Assembly: GCA_022592445.1 (NCBI GenBank)
Contig: JABYQR010000191.1
Span: forward strand, 1 to 64,000
Origin: Cytidiella melzeri
Lineage: Eukaryota; Basidiomycota; Agaricomycetes; Polyporales; Irpicaceae
Direction of reading: 5' to 3'
Length of the DNA: 64,000 nucleotides
Under the pieces are notes generated by a model that saw only the letters and a program-made list of their open reading frames with translations, was not told the origin of the DNA and did no database searches. Shown here piece by piece: positions 1-12,022 of this stretch. The first letter of the stretch is position 1, and each line of letters starts with the position of its first letter. The translations under genes were made by a program, and so were the position numbers.

Positions 1-3000
1 GAACAAGCTAACAACACGTCTCAAGATGGTCTCCGCGATGAAACAAGGCTCCGTCATCGTCGACTTAGCCGCCGAAACAGGCGGTAACTGCGAGGTCACA
101 AAACCAGGAGAACTCTACAGCTACAAGGGCGTCACCATAATCGGTACGCGTTCACATTAGTGTATTGCACGTTTTGTCTCAGAATCTCAACTGCTCAATT
201 ACCACAGGTTACACTGACCTACCCTCTAGACTCCCCACCCAATCCTCAACCCTCTACTCAAACAACATCACCAAGTTCCTCCTCTCCATCGGCCCAGGAG
301 ACGGTACCTTCGCTATCAACCTCTCCGACGAAGTCGTGCGCGGCTCAATAGTAACCCACAACGGCGAGATACTCCCACCGACACCACGCCCCGCGCCCCC
401 GCCCGTCGCAGCCCCCGTCACGAGTAAAGAACCCGACGTGGTCGCCATCTCTCCGTGGCAAAAAGCCAGACGGGAGGTCGCCACGATCACTGCAGGCATG
501 GGCTCAGCAGTCGCGCTCGGAAAAGTCGCAGGCCCGGCCTTCATGGACAGCTTTTTTACGTTTGGATTGGCGGGCATGATTGGGTACAGGGTGGTGTGGG
601 GTGTCGCGCCTGCGTTGCATTCGCCGTTGATGTCAGTCACAAATGCTATTTCCGGTATGTTCGGGTTGTGATGCTTTGGAACCTTGAACTCACGAGTGGG
701 GTTTTTTTTCTTCTCCTTTCAACTGATGTAAGGTATGGTCGGCATTGGGGGATTGTATGTGATGGGTGGAGGGTATACGCCGGGGACTATCCCACAGGTG
801 CTCGGTGCACTTTCCGTGCTCCTGGCTAGTGTGAACGTTGCTGGCGGATTCGTCATTACGAAGCGGATGTTGGACATGTTCAAGCGTGAGCATCACGGTC
901 ATGTACGCTGAGCCCCAATTAATTGTGCTCCTGCAGGCCCTACGGATCCTCCAGAGTACAATTGGCTCTATACCATCCCTGCGGCGGTATTCACAGGCGG
1001 GTTCCTGACTGCTGCAACTACAGGCATGGGTGGCCTGGTGCAAGCGGGGTATCTCACCAGTAGTTTGCTTTGCATTGGTATTTTTTTTTGTATTTGGATA
1101 TGTGACGACTGGGCTCACTGGGCTTTGTAGCTTCGCTCTCGGGGCTTGCATCACAAGCAACCGCACGGCAAGGTAATATCCTCGGTATACTCGGCGTTGG
1201 TACGTTACACAGCCCATCCATTACTTACCCACCACTAACGTACCCGAATCTATGTAGCATCTGGTATCCTGGCATCACTCGCTGCAGTAGGGTTCTCCAC
1301 CGAAACTTTGATACAGTTTGCCATGGTCGCTGCCATGGGCGGAGGCGTCGGGACGATCATCGGTCGACGTATCACAGCAATCGAGCTCCCGCAAATGGTG
1401 GCGGCCTTGCACTCCGTGGTGGGTCTGGCTGCTGTTCTGACCAGCATCGCGAGTGTGATGGCCGATCCTGGTCATGCATCGACTCTGCATTTGGTGACCG
1501 CATATCTTGGTGTTTTGATTGGTAAGTTTCCGCTCTTTGCACGTTGCTCTTTGACGTCGTGTTGATCGGCCATCGGAAAACAAGGTGGAGTGACCTTTAC
1601 GGGTTCCGTAGTCGCGTTTCTGAAACTGGCAGGAAGAGTATCCTCGAGACCGCTGTCCCTCCCAGGCAAGCACTTGATAAACGGTACCTTACTTGCGACA
1701 AATCTAGCAGGGATGGGCGCGTTTGTGTTCGCGGCTCCGGCTGTGCCCGCGGTGGCTGCTGCGTATCTTGGGGCGAACGCTGTGCTGAGCTTCATCAAGG
1801 GATTTACGACGACGGCTGCTATCGGTGGTGCGGATATGCGTGAGTACATTTGGGTGAGCAGTGTGATTCGTGAATTAGGCTGACTTCTTGGTGGGGCTAG
1901 CCGTGGTTATTACTGTGTTGAATGCGTATTCCGGGTTTGCGCTGGTCGCTGAGGGTGAGTGCGTCTATCATTTTTGCTGATGCATACTGAAGTGATTTCT
2001 TAGGCTTCATGTTGGATAACCCTCTATTGACAACTGTCGGCTCGTTGATAGGTGTCAGCGGTTCCATCCTGTCGTATATCATGGTAAACAATCTCGTATT
2101 GAAACAAATTAGACTTGCTTACGTCGGGTTTGCTGCATAGTGTGTCGCCATGAACAGGACCTTGACTAATGTGCTCTTTGGCGGAATCGGGGCGTCGGCG
2201 ACACAATCTGACTACAAAATTGAAGGCCAGATCACCAAGACGAACGTAGACGAGACCGTGGAAGCCCTGAATAACGCGGATAGCGTCATCTTGGTATGAA
2301 CCCCACATCCATCGAGCTTTTGTGGATATCACTGACCCAGATGTTGATGCTCTTTTGAAGGTTGTGGGCTACGGCATGGCAGTCGCGAAAGCACAGTTTG
2401 CCATTGCTGAGATTGTTTCCACATTGCGGTCCAAAGGAGTCAACGTGCGGTTCGCCATTCATCCTGTGGCTGGGAGGTGAGAGACCCTCAGCTTGATTGG
2501 CATGTCCGGGGCGGTGAGCTTATATGGTTCAATGTAAACAGGATGCCTGGTCAATGTAACGTGCTCCTTGCCGAGGCTTCCGTACCCTACGACAGTCAGT
2601 ATCCTCCTCCCTTTGTGTTTTTGGCAATACTCACCTTTGCGTGTTAGTTGTATTGGAGATGGACGAGATCAACGACGATTTTGGAGAGACGGACGTCACG
2701 CTGGTCATTGGCGCGAACGACACCGTGAACCCGATTGCGTTGGAACCCGGGTCGGCCATTGCGGGGATGCCTGTGTTGCATGCGTGGAAGAGTAAGCAAG
2801 TGATTGTGATGAAGAGAGGCATGTCGAGTGGATATGGTTAGTGGTCTCGGAGGCTCTAAGACCCCCACTCTACTGTGCTTCGTCGTTGAACTTATGATTT
2901 CCCTTCCTTCCTGCAGCGGACGTCCCGAACCCCATGTTCTACATGCCTGGCACGAAGATGCTGTTCGGAGACGCGAAGGATACTTGTGAGGGTAAGTTGT

Positions 3001-3143
3001 ATATTCTATCATCCTCGACAGATTTTCTCATGTTCGTTCAGCTATCAAGCATGGCCTCGAAGCGAGAGGAGGCTGAGCGTCTTTGTCGCAGGGTGGGTAG
3101 CAACCTGGTCCTGGGGATGATGATCCTCAAATCATCGCTGTAA
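1..3143 (+). CDS. NNT: NAD(P) transhydrogenase, mitochondrial (5' part missing)
   Basis: Proton-translocating NAD(P)+ transhydrogenase of the inner mitochondrial membrane, which transfers hydride between NADH and NADP+. The window opens inside the NAD-binding domain ([18 protein letters not shown]). After spliced introns there follow [14 protein letters not shown], the membrane domain with many hydrophobic helices (for example [20 protein letters not shown] and the conserved [13 protein letters not shown]), and the NADP-binding domain III ([68 protein letters not shown]). About twelve short GT-AG introns break the frame. The single-chain order (alpha then beta) is the fused eukaryotic form. 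The last 25 or so residues, after GLEA, are atypical and could reflect an unrecognised final intron. The start lies upstream of the window. Confidence 0.93.
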
Positions 3144-3393
3144 AGTAGTGTATGTCGTTGCGGTATTGAAATTTCTACTTGGTCAAGACGATTCGTGTAG
3201 TTTGCGAGTTTGAGAAAGCAGAAAAGTAGTAGTCGTGAGCGTAGTGCAAACAGTATATCTTGTAACCTTTCCTTGAATAGTGCTCCGTCGTAGTGTTAGC
3301 TGTGCATGCGTGGCCGGTTCGACACCTTGGGTTGGGCGGCATACCACACGCTATGAAGTCATTTTTCTGAACTTGACTTTACAATTGAACCAT

Positions 3394-3467
3394 ACGCGAA
3401 TTCGCGTCCAGTGTGTGTGAAGTCACCCTCGCAATAAATCTGTGACACAACGCGTTACATAACGCGT
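3394..3467. promoter_or_regulatory. Candidate cell-cycle (MBF-type) promoter module of the AP endonuclease gene
   Basis: Two copies of aACGCGTt lie at 3450-3455 and 3462-3467, twelve bases apart and only 26-43 bases upstream of the first ATG. A perfect 14-bp palindrome, ACGCGAATTCGCGT, lies at 3394-3407. ACGCGT is the MluI cell-cycle box bound by the Mbp1/Swi6-type MBF factor in ascomycete yeasts, where it drives G1/S genes for DNA synthesis and repair. Use of the same code in this fungus is inferred. The rest of the 3144-3492 interval holds nothing else I can name. Confidence 0.45.
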
Positions 3468-3492
3468 TCACGTCACTTCAGGCGTTTTAGCC

Positions 3493-5043
3493 ATGAACTT
3501 GAACACGACCGCCTCCTTCGTCCACAGCAGTGTGCACCTGGTGTTCAAATACCGAAACAATACACTCACGCTCAACAGTACGGGCATCTTCTGCAAGCCA
3601 GCAAGCTATACCTCACGACCTCTACACACCAGCAGACCCCTCGTAGGTCTGATGTCTACAAAACGTGCTGCAGCCGCGGCGAAGGACTCAGATGCGGAAG
3701 CGGAAAGGCCAGCCACAAAGCGTGCTCAATCCTCCACCAAACGAAAGGCTTCTGCATCAGATGCTAGTGACTCTGATACCAAGCCTTCTACCTCAAAGAA
3801 AGCCAAAGCCACCAAGGATGCTGCCAACAGTGGTAGCGGCGTCAGCGCCGGTGGACAACCCACGAACAAGGTGCTCCCTGTGAACATTACCTTTACGCCC
3901 AAGGAAGAAGGAACGCTGAGGATAGCAACTTGGAATATCTGTGGGTTGGCTGCTGCTTCCAAGAAGGTAATTTACAGCGCACGGGGTAAAGTGCTGATAT
4001 CCGACGCTAATCGGTGAGACTTGAGGGATTCAAATATTACGTGGAAGCGGAGGATGCGGACGTGCTTGTTCTGACTGAGACGAAGGTAAGCTGAGGAAGT
4101 TTCAGCTGTTTGTGGTGAACTGAAGTCGTTCAGGTCAATAACGATCCGTTGGACCAAGGGCTCATACAGCGATACCCACATCGCTATTGGGCCATTTCGG
4201 ACAAGAAGACTTACTGTGAGCCTTCCAGCTATGGGTACAATTGCGTAGTTCATTGTTGACGAGCGGAATCACACAGCCGGCACTGCCATATTATCGAAAA
4301 TAAAGCCGCTGTCAGTGGAATACACACTGCCTGGCCACCCCGACAAGAAGATTGTCAAAGGCCGGATTGTGACACTTGAGTTTGAGTCAACGTATGTTGT
4401 GGGTACGTATGTCGTTAATGCTGGTACAGGTTTAAAGGTGGGCGGGCCCCGTATTCTGCACACGTTATTTCGGCTGAGGTTCTTGCGCAGACGCTTGACG
4501 AGAAGAAGGAATGGAATGTACATTTCGAAAAGTACTTGAGGGATCTTGACAAGAAGAAGCCAGTGATATGGACTGGAGACTTGAACGTAGCTCCAACAGC
4601 GATGGGTATGTTCCCTACTTGCTCATACCACCCGTCGTGCTGACTGATCTAAAGATCTTACTAACCCCAAACCAAATTGGAATAAGACGCCTGGCTACAC
4701 AGAGGCTGAGACAACTGCGTTTGCGCGTATCCTAGAACCCCCCGAAGCAGAGACGACCGGAGCGCAGAAGATGGTGGACGTCTGGAGACATCTGCATCCA
4801 GACCTGCGCCATTATACCTACTTTTCGTACCGCTTTGAGTGCAGAACGAAGGGCATCGGCTGGCGGTTAGACACGTGTGAGTAATAACTATTTCCAAAGT
4901 GGTCTGACTGAACACCGACCCCGCGTGTAGTCGTTTTGAGCGAGCGCATCGTTGACAAAGTCAAGATGTGCGAGATTCGAAGTGAGATATACGGTGCTTC
5001 AGATCACTGTCCAGTCGTCCTCGAGCTCCAAGGCGACTTGTAA
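3493..5043 (+). CDS. AP endonuclease, exonuclease III family (APEX1-like)
   Basis: DNA base-excision repair enzyme that cuts the backbone 5' to abasic sites. Conserved blocks appear in order after splicing: [14 protein letters not shown] (metal and catalytic core start), [14 protein letters not shown] (metal-binding Glu), [46 protein letters not shown] (catalytic Asp and Asn), [15 protein letters not shown] and [12 protein letters not shown] (catalytic Asp-His pair). There are about seven small introns. The stop is TAA at 5041. The N-terminus before the catalytic domain is about 145 residues long. It begins with a hydroxylated, Arg-containing stretch, then has a second Met at 3652 (MSTKRAAAA) followed by a Lys/Ser-rich basic segment typical of a nuclear signal. 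The C-terminal GRF zinc finger of yeast Apn2 is absent, so APEX1-like is the better label. Confidence 0.93.
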
Positions 5044-5215
5044 TTGGTGCAATGGGTCAAGTGATCCAATCGTATATCATAGCAGTTGACTTGTCATTCC
5101 TTTTCATCCTCAAAATCTACATGAGCGGGGTGGGATAGACGAACATGTATAGCCACATATAAACTACCAACAAGGAATATATCATTTCACTAGACCAAAC
5201 TCGATGACCTCTTCA

Positions 5216-8182
5216 TTAGGCATTTCCAGGCTGCACAGGGAGGACATCATCACGAAAGGCTTTCGCTTGCACGTCATACAATTTGCGATATTCCCCGTCG
5301 ATGGCCACAAGTTCAGCATGCGTACCCGCCTCGACAAGTTGCCCGTCTTTCATGCATCTATAAAGCAAACCGAGCCGGTCAGTACTGGGGATGCGGCTTC
5401 GGAGGGGGACAGTCCCCTTACAATATCTGGTCCGCGAATTTTGTGAGGTGCCCAAAGCGATGGGAAATGAAGACCATCGTTTTGCCTTTCCCGTGCTCCC
5501 GCATCTTCTGGAAGAGCTCGTACTCGCCAATAGGATCGATGGCAGCGCTAGGCTCGTCTGCGACGACCAGCTTCGTCTTTGTAGACAAGATCCTCATGAA
5601 CGTCCGTGCTCTAAAGTCAACTCTACCGTTAGCGCATATTCAAATTAAGGCTGTGCAATGAACTTACGCAACTAGCCGCTGCCGCTCACCGCCTGCGCAC
5701 GCAGCAGCAGCAATGCCCCATCAGACCAAAGACATATCGCAGAACTCACATGGAGACGCACCAGATACGCTCGAGCACTGCTGAAACTCGCTCGCGAAAT
5801 CCGCCAAAGGTCCGCTCGTGAGTTCCCCAAACGAGAAGTGGGTTCTCAGAACGGCAAGACTGTGCTCGAGACCGTCCGAGAATTTGCTAATGAAGCCAGT
5901 GGCACCACCCAGAGCCGCAGCCTCGCGAACACGGCCCGTGCAGTGTCTCGCAGAAGAGTCCCCCAGACTGATGTTTTCCCCGATGCTGAGCGGGAGGAGC
6001 CTGTGATCCTGTGTGAGTGAGGCAGTAGCCTGTGATACGTCTTCTGTCCGGAGTGATGAGATGTTGATGCCGTCGATGAGGATGTCACCGGAGCTAGGTT
6101 TGCAGAGGCCTGTGAGCAGGTTGGCGAGGGAGGATTTTCCGCTTCCGTTTTGACCTACGATGACCACCATCGAAGAGGGCGCGAGAGTGAAGGACACGCT
6201 TTTGAGAGCGTATTGGCCGTTTTGGGAGCCTGGGTATTGGAAGCTGACGCCGCTGGATGAAGGAAGCGTACGGTGAGGATATGGTGGATATGAAAATTAA
6301 AGAAGGGATTGCAGTGACTTTACCGGAATTCGATGCCCATACCTGCACCGCTGCTCGGGCGTTCAGGAAGAGGGTAAGGGAGGAGCTGTTCGCGAGTAGC
6401 TTGTTGAGCGGTATACGCATCGATCCTAGAATACAAGACCTTGATATCTGATAAATCCCGGCCCAATCGTGACAGTCCCGACGACAGAGAGCTAAACAGG
6501 TTACCGAGCGCGAAGGAGGACTCGTTGATGACTAGTATCGAGGATAATGCGACGCTGCGAGAATACAACAACGAGTTAGTAGCGACGTAGATCTTGGAGG
6601 GGGCAAAAACCGTTAGAGAGTCGAAAACAGAGATGAGATGTACTCACCAAGGGGAGGGGGCCAAGCAGTTCCGTCGCAATTTCGGTCCACACAGTGTCGT
6701 GCATGGAGATCGAGTACGGTGCTCGCTCTGATACACCTTGCAGCTTCAGCCTCGCACGTTCAAATTCTATGTTTATGTTTTGGAAGCCGTTCAGGAGGCC
6801 GCTAAGATTGCCAGAATACTATTATGACTCACCGGTCACAAGGAAACCGGTGAGATCGCACGCAACAATCTCCTTTGCATAATACGGATCCATGGCGATT
6901 TTCCACATTGAACTCATGCGCTCGTATACCTTGTCATGTACGTACGCAAAATACGCTAGACATTCTCGTCAGATCATGTAAACTCCACCGAGAGGAACGG
7001 AACAACTTACGCCTTGTGAAGAGCTCCTCAACATAAAGGAGGCTATACAGTGGTTTTGCTAGACAGATGAGGACCACGGCTCTGCCATCCTCTCGCGACC
7101 ACGCTAGGGTCAGGAGCAGAAACAGTTGGCTCATCAGAGACAAGACCGACTGGGCTAGCTCCAAAATGCCGAACAGTAGTCTCCAAGCGGGAGGAGGGCC
7201 AGCAGAGAGAACGTGGCTATCTACGAGGGACGAAGATTTGAGATTATCAAGATGGAAATAATATATATTTATCGCCTACCGTTGGTCACGTCAAAATGTT
7301 CCTGTATATCCGCGCAGTGGGCTACGCTTCATGTTAGTATAAGATGATGATGAAAGGTTGTGCAGCTGAACGCGTAACTCGCCTTTGAGCAACTCCTGCT
7401 GAAAATGCATCCTGACTTGAGTCTCCAGCGTGCCGTCCGCGCGAGCTCTGTGATCAATCCATGAGCTATGAGTTTTCTGCGAGGTGGAGAAGCATGCGTT
7501 ACATACGTCCATTTCCGCCACAAGACAATAAACAGACTGAGACTCAAACGAGCGGTCAGGGCTACCGAGATAGCATGCCGGTCGACTGTGCCACTGGAGT
7601 ACCCAGCTTCCACCTAGATATGAGCAGTCAACGATACACCCCGTCTCAGACTGGTCATTTGCTCACTAAAGCAAAGATTTGGGTGGACCAGTAGACGAGG
7701 AGTGCCTGCTCGACACCGCTCAGACATCGACTGAGGACACATAGCATAAAACTGGTGGGATCGACGGCGTATACGTCGCGGCAAAACCGGATGACAGGGG
7801 CATCTCTGATCTGCCGTAGGCGAGCCAAACTCTCGTGCAAATGTGACTTTGATTTGCGTGCTGTATCTTCGTATACGACGCGCCACAGCCCAGAGTCAAA
7901 TGTCTTGAGATATGCTCGTGGAGGAGACTTGTCCTTTCCGGAATAAACCATGTTGTTGACTAGGAGTTAGAGAGACAGAGAAGTTGGTGACGATGAACTG
8001 AATGACGGAGACGTACCTTGGTATTTATGCTTTTGAAGGCCGCCAGGAAGGAGATGACCTGGGTGGTCATAATGCCCTGCGTACAATCGGTGATTACCAA
8101 TGGAAAGGCCAGCTGCCTGTGGCCTTGTGTCAAGGCAGTGAGAGTAGCCATCGATCACGGTGCGGAGAGTAAAATTGGGCAT
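5216..8182 (-). CDS. ABC transporter, half-size (transmembrane then nucleotide-binding domain)
   Basis: ATP-driven membrane transporter of unknown substrate. The C-terminal nucleotide-binding domain is clear: Walker A GQNGSGKSSL near 6140, Q-loop SLTQDHRLLPLS, signature GGERQRLVA near 5690, Walker B KLVVADEPSAAIDP near 5560, switch His in FISHRFGHLTKFADQIL, then CMKDGQLVEAGTHAEL. Upstream exons encode a membrane region with hydrophobic segments (SFMLCVLSRCLSGVEQALLVYW, LSLSLFIVLW) preceded by a soluble N-terminal stretch (GLQKHKYQ joined to VNNMVYSGKDK). The start at 8182 (MPNFTLRTVIDGYS) is chosen because it reads directly into the conserved part. An ATG at 8218 in the same frame is followed by a possible donor site. 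About ten introns. It converges with the AP endonuclease gene, with 172 bp between stops. The exact subfamily is uncertain. Confidence 0.85.
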
Positions 8183-10252
8183 GCATATGGCTATTGCTGC
8201 CTTACCTAGACCAACCATTGGTTATTGGATTGTGCGACGCACCGGAAGTGGAATAGTGTATCCTTTCAAGTTGGATATGGGCGGCGGTCGTTGTCTTGTG
8301 AAAGCCTTTTGACAACGCCTCGCGTTTGCCATGGAGGCGTAATGAGAGTCGTGCACTCGACATGGGCTGACTTGAGGCAATCGTGCAACTTTAGCCTTGC
8401 GTTACGTGGGCGATCGTCCTTCACTTGTACCTCATGAAGTCTAAAACCGGTGCCAAAGACCCGGGGAATGGTTATGGCCCTGTCGGGGATGAGTAGGGGG
8501 AAATCGTTGTACTAATGGCGAGGGGGCCAGGAATATTGAATGGCAGGGCCCACGGTCATCGACTTGATTGAACACAAGGCCATTCGTCACCACAATACAA
8601 ACGCAGCTAATTTCGTGAAGAGCATCAGAGAAACAGGGTTTTTACGATGCATGAGGGAAGGGGGGAACTCCGCACGCGGCCCAGGTCAGGTATTCTGAAG
8701 TGAGTAGTAGTCTCTCCTAGCTTCACCCAGTCAAGTTTACCGCGGTAGTTAGCATGATATTGTACGTGTCTACTATACGTAGCTCGATACCGTGAGTCTC
8801 ATCACATGAAACTGATTCAGGGTAAAGTTTGACTCAGCAATATCGACAGCTCGAGTTGTTCGCGTACGCAAGGTAGTCCGCCTGTTGCATGCTGGAGTTG
8901 TGAAGACCGCTGCGCATGTCAGTCTGAACTGCATGGGTGTTTAGCGTGAAGATCAGTCGTGGGCCGGCGGCGACCATATTGCGTGAGATCTACAACTCAG
9001 ATCGAGTTATTACACGTAGCATGATTGGATCGCGCAAGATAATGAGGTGCTTGAAACTTAGAGTCAGTTTCAAGTAGGAATCAGCTCAAGCATATGTCTC
9101 GCGAATGCAAGTGTTTGATCGGGATCACTATTTTGATGACCAGAACTGATACTTGAAGGTGTGAGGAGTCGAGATATCGCTACCCATTACGTCCAGGTGT
9201 AGCACTGTCGAGTACTTGTATATTAGAGCGCTGTTGCTGCCATCGGAGTGAACAGAAGAAGTCATACCGGGGTCGACAGCACCGGAGTGGCCAACGCAGA
9301 TGTTGCGACACCAACAGATGTGGAAGCCTGTGCCTCTCACTGATCAGTTGAAGTTTCATCTGGTTGCCACAACAATCATATGTGGCTTTGATTGAGCAAG
9401 GATGTATCTAAGACGTTGAATGTTGGACGCTGAGCTAGTTAAATGGCAGTGAAGATGAAGATGAAGGCTGCAAGTGGACACACCGGTGCAGATAACGCGA
9501 ACTGATACCAGCAGCTGACTATCAAGTCCTGCTAGCGCGTCATCAATGCGTTCGACATCTCTTCCTAGAGAGTAGAGAGAAACAATTGGGGATACGTCAA
9601 TAGCCTCCGCGATGACCACCATGTTCTGCGCACGCAAGGATGGCCATTGCTCCCCGTCGCTTCTTAATAATAGAGCGTTAAACGATCGCGGGGGGCTCCT
9701 GATAGTGAGGCTGTTCAACTGCGCATGGGAACAGCCTACACTATATATGGCTCCTAATTTTATTCGCAAAGGCTGTGCCGTATGAGCTGCAGTGGTACTG
9801 AGTCTGAACAGCATCCGTAAGATAAGGACATCACGGAACAGCCAAGCAAAAGCCGAGGGGACAGTACCGTTGCATGCTCAGTAAAGCACTACGAGCGAGA
9901 GTGGCAAGGTAGCATAACGTGTTCTGGTCTCGTTGGACAGAGGACACGGCTTGAGACTTGAGGCTCAACGGTCGTGGTTCAAGTCCAAGTTATATTTGTG
10001 TTTCTCACTTTTGCAGAGAATAATTTCAGAATACAGACGCTCAAGCGAAGCGCCATCAAAACATTCCCACGGTGACAGCTTAACACTTGCGCGAAAACCG
10101 TTTCGCCCTGGTTGCTCCCCCCCAATTCCTCGACTCATCCGACCCTTACGCCTCAGTACGGACTGCTCAAACAACATCCCAGCTGCTGCGCACGCTGGTA
10201 GACAACGCATCTATTAGACTTCCTACTAATCACCCGACAACCACCGCCTCTC
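8183..10252. other. Long divergent intergenic region, no supported gene
   Basis: About 2.1 kb separates the 5' ends of the ABC transporter and the nucleotide-sugar transporter. The longest open frame, 9356-9814 on the minus strand (152 residues, TTG-rich surroundings), has no recognisable domain and no supporting splice structure. A GGTTCAAGTCC sequence near 9976 resembles a tRNA T-arm, but no acceptor stem is present. Both flanking promoters must lie here. I see no repeat or mobile element. Confidence 0.6.
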
Positions 10253-12022
10253 ATGTCAGAACAGCTCAAGTCCAAGCCATTGCAGTTCGAGGTCGCCTTG
10301 CATCATGAGGATGACCCCTACGAAAAGGAAGAATCAGGAACTCCGCAGGACACACCAAACGCCGTGCCCTCAATATGTGGTCTGCCCTTGAAATATGTCT
10401 CGTGCGTGCTCGTAGCCATCGAGTCTCATTCAGCGTTTCGTCGGTCTCCCACCGATGGTCGTATTCTGACCTTGTTCATCCAGTCTAGTGACTCTGGCAG
10501 TCCAGAACGCCGCGTTGACGCTTATCATGCATTACTCCCGTGTGTCTGCTGCGCCATCACAAACGTATTCAGCAGCGGCCGCAGTACTGCTCGTCGAGCT
10601 TCTCAAGGGATCCATCTCGCTTGCTATTGCCTTTGCGCGTATCGACAATTACGCGCCGCAGTATCTTCCCAATGGACAGAAGTGTCCCAGCTCCCTCTGG
10701 AACCCGTGGACTCTGCTTGGCCGGTTCCGCCGCCTTGGAAAGGAGGTATTCCGCGCCGATTGCTGGAAGCTAGCCATTCCTGCAATTTTATATGGTGAGA
10801 ACAGCTCCCCACATACGTCCAGGACCTGCCTCTCACGCGTCTTGCTTTCCCAGTCATTCAGAATAATCTGCAGTTTGTGGCTGTCTCGAACCTCGAAGCT
10901 GCCACATTCCAGGTCACATACCAGATGAAGATTCTCACCACCGCAGCCTTTTCGGTCATTCTTCTCCGTAAGAAGCTCAGCCCTGTCAAGTGGCTCGCGT
11001 TGCTCTTCTTGGCCATTGGTGTCGGTATCGTTCAGATCCAAAGCGGAAGCCAAAAGTCCCAGACCGACCACGACATGAACGCCTTCAAGGGCTTTATGGC
11101 CGTCACCGCAGCGTGCTTCACATCTGGTCTTGCCGGCGTTTACTTTGAGATGGTTCTGAAAAACAGCCCGGGCGATTTGTGGGTCCGCAACGTCCAGCTC
11201 TCCCTTTTCTCCCTCCTTCCTGCATTGGTCCCTGTCGTCTTCTCAGGGGAGACGAGCTCAAATGCAGCCACCGGCTTGTTTAACACGAGCATTTTCGCGA
11301 ATTTTGGCGTCGGCGCGTGGGCTACCGTCCTCACGCAGGTTCTCGGTGGATTACTGACGGCGCTTGTCATCAAGTACGCGGACAACATACTCAAGGGCTT
11401 CGCGACGAGTTTGAGCATCGTCATTTCCTTCCTCGCATCGATGGCCATGTTCCATTTCCAGATGACTGCATCGTTTGCCGTAGGCTCCGTAGTCGTCTTG
11501 GTCGCGACCTGGATGTACAACCAACCGGAGTCCTCTTCTGCCAATGACACTCCGGCTCGGGAGAGCCGTCCGTGGAGCTGGGGATGGAGACGTCCTGCAC
11601 CTTACAGTACCTCGCGCAACGCGTCTGCTGTCGAGCTCACAGGCGGCCTGACTTCCCGCCATGGATCCACATCCTCGCTATCATCTGTGGCGTCTTCCCA
11701 CAGTCGGTCTTCATCATATATCCACCACACTCCGTCGCGGTCGTTCCCCACGACTCCAGATGAGAGGGAAGCTCAAATCAAGGAGAACAACACGTTGCCG
11801 AGGAGGTATCCGCAAGGACAATTCTTTGCTGCTCCGACGCGGCCAACGCACCCGTTGTATAGCCTCCGCTCGCAGTCGTTCTCCGGCAGCTCGAATTCCA
11901 GTAGTCTGGACGACAGTGTTTCCTTCCCGCCTTCGAGACCTGGCAGTGCGCTGAGCTCACACCCGAGCACCCGTCCCTCAAGCGCCCTAGGCGACCGATC
12001 CTCCGTGGAACGCAATTCATGA
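10253..12022 (+). CDS. Golgi nucleotide-sugar transporter (SLC35A / UDP-galactose transporter family)
   Basis: Antiporter that imports UDP-sugars into the Golgi lumen for glycosylation. Two introns: one splits the codon after GLPLKYVS (near 10403), the other follows IPAILY (near 10795) and joins to VIQNNLQFVAVSNLEAATF, a hallmark of the family. Further conserved blocks are TYQMKILTTAAFSVILL, RKKLSPVKWLALLFLAIGV, GLAGVYFEMVLK and IKYADNILKGFATSLSIV. About ten hydrophobic helices fill residues 45-370. A roughly 140-residue C-terminal tail is Ser/Arg/Pro-rich, low in complexity and presumably cytosolic. Such tails are longer than in animal relatives. The stop is TGA at 12020. Confidence 0.92.

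Noticed and set aside
254..640. 128-codon minus-strand open frame at the window start
   Set aside because: It is antisense to well-conserved transhydrogenase exons.
9356..9814. 152-codon minus-strand open frame between the ABC transporter and the nucleotide-sugar transporter
   Set aside because: No domain, signal peptide or splice pattern supports it, and it lies in a region where both flanking promoters are expected.
9935..9990. tRNA-like sequence with GGTTCAAGTCC and a TTGAG/CTCAA stem
   Set aside because: The T-arm has a mismatch, the anticodon loop would be eight bases, and no acceptor stem pairs with the 3' side, so it does not fold as a tRNA.
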